Below, piece after piece: positions 11,745-22,900 of a stretch of 64,000 bases of DNA. Source of the DNA: Ananas comosus (taxonomy: Eukaryota > Streptophyta > Magnoliopsida > Poales > Bromeliaceae). The notes below the pieces were generated by a model. That model had not been told where the DNA came from, ran no database searches, and saw only the letters and a list, made by a program, of their open reading frames with translations. The position numbers and the translations under genes are program-made. The DNA lies in the NCBI RefSeq assembly GCF_001540865.1, contig NC_033636.1, forward strand, positions 5,690,050-5,754,049, in the 5' to 3' direction. The number at the start of each line of letters is the position of its first letter. Position 1 is the first letter of the stretch.

Positions 11745-12800
11745 GAGCCTAAATTTAGGCTCGAAATTAACTTCAAGCCAAGCTTGAGCTGGGGTAAGCT
11801 TGCTCAAGCTCGGCTCGTTTCCAACCCTATAAATAGGCAGTTAAGGCTTTTATGATCTATATAGATCTCGCAATGTTCGCCGTACAAGTAATGTCGCCAT
11901 AGTTTTCAAGGCAAAGATCATCGTGGCTAGTTCTAGGTTATGGGTAGGATAATTCTACTCACAATTTTTTAACTTCTGAGAGGCATAGACAATGACATTC
12001 CCACTTTATTTTAACGTGCACCCAAGACCATTACATGTGCATCAGGTCTATGAACTCGACAGGGGGTATTGATAAGTACGAATGGCATGACGGTGAATTC
12101 ATAATGTTCGCATCTCATTCTAATCGCAAGAATAGGCTCAGCTCAACCCATAGTTTAGAAACTCCAATTACCTGTGTTGCGTCAAATTTAGTTCCTTTTG
12201 TATAAATAGATAGTTAAGGTTTTTGTGCCCTATGTAGATCTCATAATGCTCATCGTACAAGTAGCGTTGTCATAGTTTCAAGGCAAAGATCATCACGACT
12301 AGTTTTAGACCATGAATGGGATAGTTTTACTCATAATTTTTAACTTCCTAGAGGCATAGGCAATGACTTTCCCACCTTCCATTAATATGCACCCAAGGCC
12401 ATTAAGTGTGCGTCAAGTCCATGAACTCAGTTTGGGCATTGATAAGCTCGAATGACATAATGGTGAATTCATAGTGGTTGTACCGCGTCTTAATTCTATC
12501 CTCTGATTTAATCTTCATTTGATGATATGTTGACTAGAGGTCGATTTTCGAATACATTCGGGATTTTTGGAGTTGATGGAATAGATCATTAATTCATGAT
12601 GGTGGATACCTATTCTTAGTGGTGACTTTGTTGATTTCATGGTAGTCCACGCATAACCATAGGGACTCATCTTTCTTCCCGACAAATAGCACCGAGCTTC
12701 CTATGATGACATATTTGGCTTAATGAAATCCTTCTGTAGAAGATCTTGCAGTTGAACCTTGTTAGGATTCGTCTATATTGGGACTTATTTAAAATATTCC
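11745..12800 (-). pseudogene. Decayed Ty3/gypsy reverse transcriptase and RNase H
   Basis: On the minus strand, 12790-12500 reads as a degraded reverse transcriptase: [62 protein letters not shown]. Stops and shifts break it, and the catalytic YxDD region is not visible. Downstream, an RNase H-like segment ([28 protein letters not shown]) is recognisable at about 12130-11830. A related but more eroded copy lies at about 12480-12190. The order fits gypsy pol, but the doubled RNase H means a rearranged remnant. No protease or integrase was recognised. Confidence 0.75.
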
Positions 12801-13020
12801 TAATTCACATAAAGTGATACTCAAAGTTTAGAGACTGAATCGTAATCTTACTGAAACTTTCTGGTATTAAATTTCATCAAAATAAGATTTGACTCAAATT
12901 TTTTAAGCTTGTAGTGCAATTCAAAAGATGTCTTAAAATGGAAAAGTTAGAGAGTGAAAAATTTATGAATTTTGCAAACTTGACTCAGGGAACGTTTGGT
13001 TCTGGCATAAAGCGAATCAA
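12801..13020. other. Intergenic, no feature recognised
   Basis: AT-rich sequence between the pol remnant and the duplicated upstream block of the ferredoxin-like gene. It includes GGGAACGTTTGGTTCTGGCA near 12988, which resembles the start of a MITE, but no matching end was found. Confidence 0.3.
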
Positions 13021-13903
13021 AAAATGATTTTCAGTATAAAAAATATTTTTTCGTTTGTTTGATTTGATATAAAAATATTTTTTCATAAAAAAATATTTTT
13101 ACAGATTTGGAAAAAATTGAAAATTCTGTTTTTTTTGCTGTTTTCGACAGAAAACACAAAAACTCAAGCTCAGTAAATTTTTCATTTATATTTTTTTTAC
13201 TACAAAACAAAATAAATGTGAAATTTGTTTCTTCCAACCAAATAAATATTAATAAAAAATAATTTTGTTTTTACAAATTAAATACTATAAATATAAATTT
13301 TTTATCAAAAAATTTGGTATAAAAAAATTATTTCTTTTTTAGGCTCCCAATTCCATCGTAGTTGTTGATTTGAATTGAAACGGTGCTGTTTGGATACACG
13401 TGGCAATATAATTACCGTGGAGCCTAGTGTACGCGTGTGCAGGACCAGTGATCGGATCCCAACCCAAACTGTGTGTGACTGACTCACTATATATATATAT
13501 ATATATATATAAACTCATTCANAAATGATTTTCAGTATAAAAAATATTTTTTCGTTTGTTTGATTTGATATAAAAATATTTTTTCATAAAAAAATATTTT
13601 TACAGATTTGGAAAAAATTGAAAATTCTGTTTTTTTTGCTGTTTTCGACAGAAAACACAAAAACTCAAGCTCAGTAAATTTTTCATTTATATTTTTTTTA
13701 CTACAAAACAAAATAAATGTGAAATTTGTTTCTTCCAACCAAATAAATATTAATAAAAAATAATTTTGTTTTTACAAATTAAATACTATAAATATAAATT
13801 TTTTATCAAAAAATTTGGTATAAAAAAATTATTTCTTTTTTAGGCTCCCAATTCCATCGTAGTTGTTGATTTGAATTGAAACGGTGCTGTTTGGATACAC
13901 GTG
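13021..13903. repeat. Direct duplication of the upstream block, joined at an N
   Basis: The AT-rich block 13021-13403 recurs at 13523-13903 with a 501 bp offset and appears identical over its length; for example a 68-codon minus-strand open frame is the same in both. The first copy continues for about 120 bp and a TA microsatellite to the single N at 13522. The second starts right after that N and runs into the ATG of the ferredoxin-like gene. This looks like one locus represented twice by the assembly rather than a biological promoter duplication. Confidence 0.8.
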
Positions 13904-13908
13904 GAAAA
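13523..13908 (+). promoter_or_regulatory. Putative promoter and 5' leader of the ferredoxin-like gene
   Basis: Sequence directly upstream of the chosen ATG. It contains a TATA-like ACTATAAATATAAA at about 13785-13798 and a CACGTG G-box at about 13897-13903, only a few bases from the ATG. A G-box that close would lie in the leader. Because the block is duplicated at an N, the true distance between TATA and ATG is uncertain. Light-regulated plastid genes often use G-boxes; the link here is inference. Confidence 0.3.
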
Positions 13909-16900
13909 ATGGCGGCCACGAGCTCTCTCTTCTCTCTATCCTTCGCTCCTTCCCGAAGGCGCTCGATACCCCTCTCTCGTTCGGCGAATCCCTCTTCCGC
14001 CCCTTCCGACCTCTCCTCGAAGCCTCAACTAATCGAGCTCGAATTTCTCGGAGTACGTCGAATTCATCCTAAATATATTCCATTCCATTCCATTCCATTC
14101 CATTCCATTCGATCTTATATATGCCCTAAACACACACTTACACAGCATTAATTAATGCTCTCGAAACTTTGAGCAGCATTTCTTTTTCTTGTTTTTTCTT
14201 TTTTTTTTTTTTTTTTAGAGATGTTGTAGCAGTAATCTTACATTTCATATCATCTTTTGGTAGCTGAATCAAATTCTTACATCGTCCTGAAAATTTTATA
14301 AGATTTTATTTAGATTACTGCGTTGCGTTTAGTTCATTCCGCATGTAAAAAATTATTCCAAAGGGCGGAGGATGAGTATTTTACTTTACTGATTCTTTTT
14401 ATCTTATAAAAAAGGGGCAATTTCATTCGTACCCCTGAAAAGTTCAAAATTATCGTAGATGCCCTTATATAATTTGAAATATCAAAATTGCTCCTACAAA
14501 TATTTACTTTGTCTCAAAAATACCCTCAACTCATTTTAATCTTAGTTATACCATGATATAATAAAGGTTAAGAATAAAATTATCCATTTTGCCCCTATCA
14601 ATTAATAATAATCGCTTAATTGGATAATTAACTTAAAGAAATAATTAACTAATGTTATAAACTTTAGACTTACCTATTTCTTTTAAAAAATTTTTTACCT
14701 GGTGCATGTAAATATACGGGGAGTTGTCAACATTAACAACAAAAAAAAAAAAAAGAAGAAAAGGAAAAAAAAAAAAACTGGGGAAAAATGGCGGCCACGT
14801 AGCTCCTCTCTCTCTCTCCTAGTCCCTTCCGCTCCTTCCGAAGGCGCTCGATACCCTCCTCTCCGTTCGCGCGAAAATCCTCCTTCCGCCACCTTACCGA
14901 CCTCTTCCCTCCAGCCTAACTAATCGAGCTCGAATTTCTCGGATACGTCGAATCATCCTAATATAATTTTCCATTCATTCATTCCATATCCATCTTATAT
15001 ATGCCACAAAACACCACTTCACAGGCATTAATCAATGCTCTCGAAACTTGTCCAAATGCCCACGGCTCACACCTTTGAGAGTTTCTTTTTTCTTTTTTAT
15101 TTTTTTTTAGAGATGTTGTACAGTAATCTTCATTTCAATATCATCTTTTGGTAGCTGAATCAACATTCTTCCACCATCAGTCCTGAAAATGTTTTAAGAT
15201 TTTTATTTAGATTACTGCGTTGCGTTTAGTTCATTCAGCCAATGTAAAAATATTCCAAAGGGACGGAGGATGAGTATTTACTTACTGATTCTTTTTTTAC
15301 TTATAAAAAAAGGGCCAATTTCATTAGTACCCCTGAAAAGTTCAAAATATCCGTAGATGCCCTTATACTAATTTGAAATATCAAAATTGGCCCTACAAAT
15401 ATTTTCCACTTTGTCTCGAAAAAGCCCTCCCCAACATCATTTAATCTTAGTCTATCTGATGATGTAATAAAGGTTCAGAATAAACATTGTCCACATTGTT
15501 GCCCCTGAAACGCTTGAGGCGGCAATAATCCGTCGGTCATTTTTAAAAAATTTTCTTTATCCATTCAGATTTCCAAATATTGTAATCAATTAATAAAGAA
15601 ATTCCAAATTAAGAGGCTTAATTCGCTAATAATAATTAACTATTAAATGAATTTAAATGCTAGTCTCAACTGAAAATTAGTCCAAACGGTATTAAAACTT
15701 AATTGGAATATTATCTCTTAAATTCGTGAAAATTTTTCATTATCTACAAATTTTTTCAATTTAATTATTTAAAACAATTATTGCGTTCATGTAAAATCCG
15801 TTGATGTATAAGCAATTTAGTTTGTCCTTTCTGAATATAACTAATTTTTCATTTGAGGCGATTATATACTAATGGCTCTTAGTTGTAATGTATTATAAGT
15901 CAACCAATTTCTCTATTTAACGTAGTCAAATAAAAAAATTTATTACTTTACAATCGATGTAGCATATAAACTGATCAGAATCAAAAACGTCCCTTGTTTA
16001 GACCCTGACGTACTCGTCGGGTCCAAACCAGATCACAGAAAGATAGATCAGGACTAGAATTACCAGACGATGTGAGATTCTAGAGGTGGCTCCTATGGGT
16101 TCAAGAGGTGGCTCCTACCAAATCCGTTGGTGTGGCACTTTGTTCCGCATAGCACTTAGCTCTCATACTTCCGACTGGTATTCGGCTCTAATACCAAATG
16201 TAACAATCCAACCCGCTAGCAATAATAACTCGTTGGGCCCAAACCACCGGCCCAAAATGCTTAAGCCCATTTATTATTATTATTAGGGTGGCGTCCTCTT
16301 ATAAACCCAATGACAACCCATTCTCATCCAATGTGGGACTATTGGGATGTCACAATTGGAAACAGTAATGGTATATGTGCGGTAATCTATTATTATAGTA
16401 CTGTATTAAATTATACACAACAATGCGGCATTAGTAGTAATCTTATTCACAGGAATCAGATTATCAATTGTGTAGAAATAATTAGGAATGCTGCATAGCG
16501 CTAACCAAACGCACCCTAAGGGTAAATTGCACCACTATTCCTCAAATTTTTATCCAAGATTCATTTTATTCCTCGAAGTTCCAAATTTGATGCCAGAAAT
16601 CCTAAACTCTTAAAAAAGTTTTACTCAAAGGCTGTTTGGTTGCATGTATTTGCAATTGCGCTACAATTGTGCGACTGCATGCACATTCAAATCCGACATT
16701 TGTTTTGATGCGTTTGAATTCAACTGCTGTAGTTGCAACTATATGAGACGTCTAAACAGCAACAGTTGGAACTACGCCCAATTGGTTGTAGTTCCAACTA
16801 ACAACACTTGAAGAGAGTAATTTTAGACAAAGATAAGCTTATCTCCCTAATAACCTTTTTAATTATTTTTTTTTCTTTTCTATTTAGGGGGATAATCTCA

Positions 16901-19900
16901 TCACCCCATATATAAAATTTTTAAATACACTTGTCAACTGCATGCAATCAAAAAAGCATTTATAACTGTAGCACTTTCTATCACATCCAGTCAAACAAGA
17001 TGCATGTAATTATAATTGCTTCATTTCCAACTGTACGCATTTCCAACTACGTTGATTTATAATTACGTCAAACCAAATGACCCCTTAGTTTCGTGCACAG
17101 CTACTATTATGGGGCAAACGATTGTTTACACCCTGTGCATCTGTATATCTATGTATATATATGGTGCATTTATCAACCATTTAATTTATTCCATCTTGTA
17201 TTTCAATCATATCACCTATTTATTTATAGTTTTTTGGTTCTTAATTTTGAAATTTGACCATTCAATGAATGTGTGAGATGAATGAAGAACCGGAAGATTC
17301 ATTGTCTATGGACAAATAAATTAGGTGTAGACAATAATTTTACCCTAGGGTAAAGACCAAAAATAAATATTGTTGAAAATACAGGGGCTAAAATGAAATA
17401 TTTTTTGAGAAGTTCAGAATTACTAAATGTTGATTTTAAACTTCCAAGGGCAAAATGTAAGTTGAGTTGAAGTTCAGGCATTGGTAGTGCAATTTACCCT
17501 CACTTAAAATATTAGTCAAAGTTCGAGCAGTAATCATATTGAAATAGAAATCAAAGTTCCTGTTTATTGAAACAAATTGAAGAAATCAAAGTTTGTATTG
17601 ATTGAAACAAATTCAAGCTCCGTGACCAAAATGAAATTTCACCAAAACATGGGTTAGCAATGTTGTAAATTACCCGTCAATTTTATATCTAATATGAGGA
17701 ATCCATTGTTTATTTGCAGCCGAAGGCCGGAGGTGATGGTTCTTCTCCTGTGGACAGGGTGACTGCGATCAGCGGAGAGAAGCTCCTCCGCAACATCATG
17801 TTGGAGAACAAGATCGAGCTCTATGCCGCATATGTAAGCATAGCTACCCGCATAACTACTATCCTATGATGCTTCATTTCCATAATGTGAAGAAAATGAG
17901 ATATTTGGATGGTAGGGGAAAGTGATGAATTGTGGCGGTAGGGGAAGCTGCGGCACGTGCATTGTGGAGGTATGCTTGTTGATTTTACGAACCATCTGTG
18001 AAATAGGGTACCAAAATGTTATCTTTACAAGCCATGCATTGATAAAGCATACTTCACAAGATAATAAAATGCTACAATTTATCACCTAATGATTTGTAAA
18101 ATGGTTGCACTTGAGTCCTTACAGAAACAGAATCAAACTCCTCTCTGTGCTATACCATAGGGGGTCTCTTTTGAAATTTGCCCAATTATTGTCCTTTTCA
18201 TTTATGTTATTTTTGTGATTTGAAGTGATTATGAAATCTTGTATAGGACGCATGTTATAAGGCAAATTCATGCTTAGGAAGCCCATGAGTAGAGTTAAAG
18301 TACTGATTGGGAAAGAAAGTGTTTTTCCCCCTCACTTGAGGGTTATTTGATTAGCATTATCAGATTACCATATATTTATAACGGGGAATCAATGGTTCCT
18401 CTGAAATCTAACACACAACAAATATTGATACTCAGGGCAGCCCGGATTATCCCCATTTTCTGTTACCACCACCTTCTTTGTCATCGTCACATCGCCACTT
18501 TCGTAGCCGTCTGGTTGACATGAGTTGGCCAAAATAAACGGACAATGACTACCAATAAACCATACACAAACGATTGGTTTTGGACATTCAGCGAGGTTTC
18601 TATGAAAATTTGGTTTGATTTCCTTTCCTTTGAAAACAATCAGTTTACAACTGAATGTAACCAGAATATTTGCATTGCTTATGCAGTTTGTATGTTTTTT
18701 TCCTTCCAAATTTGAATGTACAAGCAATACCTGAACCCCTCAAAAACTGTCAAGTGCTAGGCCATTAGTACTAGCTAGCTTATTGAGCACCTGTGTCAGT
18801 TGACACTTAACTTCTTGATTCATTTACATTAATGTATTACTTTCTAGGAGAAATTTAATATGATGAGAATATAAATGGTACTAATGAAGGCACCCTGCGC
18901 GTTACGGCGGGTCGATTATGCAAAAACAAATAAATAAATGAAGCTAAAGAAAGAAGTAACAACAAAAATAAAAAAGAGTTAAAAAATAAAAAAGAATAAA
19001 AATAAAAGAAACAGAAGAAGAAACAGTAGGTACTACTGTAAAAACATAAGAATAAAAGTATAAGAAGGATAAAAAAAGAATAAGAGCAAACCATAAGAAT
19101 AATAAATTATATTTTTACGAGTAGTAAAAGTTGATGACTAAAATGTCGTATGCCTCATAGTTTGAGCCAGAAATTGGAATGCATTAAAGTTCGATGACTA
19201 AAGTGTCATGCATCTTATAGTTTGAGGACCAAAAGCATAATTTACCCTTTTTATATTTTATTGTTGGAATCAAACGAAGACAGAGTTAAGCATTGATTGG
19301 TTTTGTCCAATTAGTAGTTACATTTGAGGAAAGAATCTGTTAAACTATCTAATAAATTTTAGAATGCTTAATTATTAAAATTAAAAGTCGCCTAACCATT
19401 TTTTGGATATTCCGAAAGATTTTTAAATGTGAAATTGATCGCTCATCAGACTATAAATATTGCATTGAATTTTGATATTAAAATTAAAGTAAAAACATAT
19501 AGAACTTTTCTGAATATGAACCATGTTGGATTGACTATCCAACCTTTCAAAATTTTGTTTTTACTATTAACCTTTCAATATGTTAGATTTAAGTCAGTCA
19601 ATAGTACTTTGACTCAAAATTTGAATGCGTTGTTTAGCTTTACAGATTTTATTTAGTATACTTCATACAATTCTCGCAACTAAATTTATTAAAATAAGAA
19701 ATTAACTTAAACTCTATCTATCTCTCTTTTATGTATTGTTGTACAATCTATATATACGTGATCAATATTATAAAACCAAAATTTATATTTAATACATGCA
19801 ATCTCAAGTATTTAAAAGTTATGCATAAAAAATTTACATTTTTTAAATTTTTATAATGAGAGAGAGGAGAATTAGATTGAATTAAAGAAAGGGCCTAATA

Positions 19901-22900
19901 TATAAAAAATCGGTGGAGAGAGGGATATAAGAGAAAAATTAAAATGAAAAAAAGATTGGGCCCTACCCCTATCCCCATCCACTCGCCACATGGATCTAAA
20001 ACTAAGAATGAGAGAGAAGAGAAAAATTGAGATGAAAAACAACAACAGAAAAGGGATGGTCCATGTGGATCTAAGATGTAGAATTTATTATATTATATTC
20101 TGTGTCCAAATTAATGGAGAGAGAGAGAGAGAGAAAGGAAAAATTAAGATGAAAAAAAATGGGCTGAGCCCCACCTCCACCCCCACCCTCACCTATTTGC
20201 CACATGAATTTAAAACTGAGAATTAAAGAGAGAGAGAGAAGAAAAAATTAAGATGAAAAACAACAATAAAAAAGGGCTAAGCCCCATCCGTACGCCACCC
20301 ACTCGCCACGTGGATCTAGAACTAAAAATTCATTATATTATTATATCCTTTGTTCAAATCATTGGAGAGAGAGAAAACGAAAATTAAGATGAAAAACAAA
20401 ACAAAAAGTTATGTGTAAAAAGTTAATACATACAATCTAAATTATTTAAAAGTTATGTTTAAAAAATTTACATATCTTAAATTTTTATAATGAGAGAGGA
20501 GAATTAGATTGGATTTAAAAAAAAGGGCGCAATACTCTATAATAAATCAGTGGAGAGAGGGAAAAGCAAAATTAAGATGAAAAAAAGGGTTGGGCCCCAC
20601 CCCATCTCTATCCCCATCCCCACCTACTTGCCGCGTGGATCTAAAATTGAGAATCTGAGACTCCAGGTAGTCCTCTATATAAGATATAATAGGGTAAAAC
20701 TCTTAATCCGGCTATAGCATTTTGGAGTGGTTAGGCTCAAGAGGTTAAAAGAGTTAAACGTACTAGAGGTAGAGTAGCTCTAGGATAGGTGACCTCTGGA
20801 AAGTGGTGCGTCACAGTTGGTATTAAAGCCAATTACTAGTCAGAAGTGTGAGATGAGTTTTGACCGAGCCAGGTTATACAGTGGAGAGAGCGATGCTCTC
20901 ATGCTGATGACTGTTGTAGGTAGAGTAGCGCTCCCCACAAGGTCAGTTAGGACTAGCGAGACGAGTCTCACATCACCTGATACCTATGAGTCTAGGCCTG
21001 ACAGGAACGTTAGGGCTTAAAGAGGGGAAGAAGGTGAGATCCCAGTTAGTTCTATATATAAGATATAATAGAGCTAAAACTCTTAACTCGGCTATAGAAA
21101 TTTGAGCGGCGGTTGGGCCCAAGAGGTTAAGAGAGTTAAGCGTGCTAGAGCTAGAGTATCTCTAAGATGGGTGACCTCATGAGAAGTGGTGCGTCACAGT
21201 GGAGAAAGAGAACCCCACCTCCACCCACTTGTCACATGAATCTAAAATTGAGAATTCATTATATTATATCCTAATCAATATCAGTGGAGAGAGAGAAGAG
21301 GGAACGGAAATTAAGATGAAAAAAAAATAGGCTGAGCCCCACCCCCACCCCTACCCACATCCCCACTCGCTCACCATGTGAATCTAAAACTGAGAATGAT
21401 AGAGAGAAGAAAAAAATTAAAATGAAAAAAAAACAAAAAAATGGTTGCACCCTAACCCCAGCCCACCCTACCCTCTCGCCATGTGGATTTAAAACCGAGA
21501 ATTCATTATATTATATTCCCTGTCCAAACCATTGGAGAGAGAGAAGAGGAAAATTAAGATGAAAAATAAAAAAAAGTTATGTAAAAAATTATTTAAAAAT
21601 TTGTAAAAAATTAATATATGAAAACTAAATTATTTCAAAGTTATGTTTAAAAAATTTACATATGTTTATAATGAGAGAAAAGAATTAAATTAGATTAAAA
21701 AATAGCCTAATCCCTTTGTAACAAATTAGTGGAGAGAGAGAAGTGGAGAATTACGATGAAAAAAAGAGTCGCACTCACTCGCCACGTGGATCTAAAACTA
21801 AGAATGAGAGAGAGATGACAAAAGTTAAGATGAAAAATAAAAACCAAAAAAGAGCTGGGTCCCACCCTACCCCTGCCTTCATCTACTTGTCACATGGATC
21901 TAAAATTGAGAATTCATTATATTATATTCTCTATCTAAATCAGCGGAGAGCGAGAGGAGGAAAGTTAAGACGAAGAAAAAAAGGGCCCAGCCCCAGCCGT
22001 ACCCCGACCCAGTTGTCACGTGGATTTAAAACTGAGAATGAGAGAGAGGAGAAAAATTACGATGAAAAATAAGAACAAAAAAAAGGCTGCCCCCACTCCT
22101 GTCCCCCCCAACTCGTCATGTGGATTTAAAATTGAGAATTCATTATACTATATCCTCTATTCAAATCATTGGAGAGAGAGAGAGAGGAGAAAAATTAAGA
22201 TGAAAAACAAAAGCAAAAAAAAAAAGGCTAGACCCAACCCCCACCGAGGGGGGGCCCCACCACCACCCACTCGCCACGTGAATCTAAAACTAAAATGAGA
22301 GAGAGAAGAGGAAAATTACGATAAAAAGCAAAAACAAAAAAAGGGCTGGATCCCACCCTCACCTACTTGCCACGTAGATTTAAAATTGAGAATTCATTAT
22401 ATTATATAGATGCTTTTTGAAGATTGAGCAAACCAACAATAAAGTAGTTCCTTCAAATGATACGTGGAACATCAGCTTAGGGTGTCAATTGAACTAGAAA
22501 TTCAGACTTGTAAATTTTTCTGTTTACTTTCCTCTTTTGGGGTGATTACTAAAATAACATGATATAAAGATTTATGACTGGTATTGATGATTTGTTAGTT
22601 TGTGACTTGCCTCATTGGCTTATGATTTAGGCAATTGAGATAGAGTGTTTGTTTGAATCTTTTCCTACTTGTTCTTAAATTGACGGTCTAAATCTTTTTG
22701 GCTCTCTATATAAATGTATAGAAGAGTTCATTCTGCCTAAAAATGGCTCATTGGCTTGATTGCCTTGTCAATCTTGATTCGTTGAAGTAGATTAGATAAT
22801 GAATTGAACTCAAACTTCATACACCGGGAATCTGGATTTGTCAAGTCTGAATTTATTATGAAAGCTAGAGCTTACCTGAGAAATAAAGTCACAAAGGCAG

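Noticed and set aside
13305..13487. 60-codon minus-strand frame upstream of the ferredoxin-like gene
   Set aside because: No domain; it overlaps the duplicated AT-rich block and the TA tract.
19990..22298. Several Lys/Arg-rich plus-strand open frames
   Set aside because: They are successive units of the intronic tandem array, with repeated low-complexity text and no start context.
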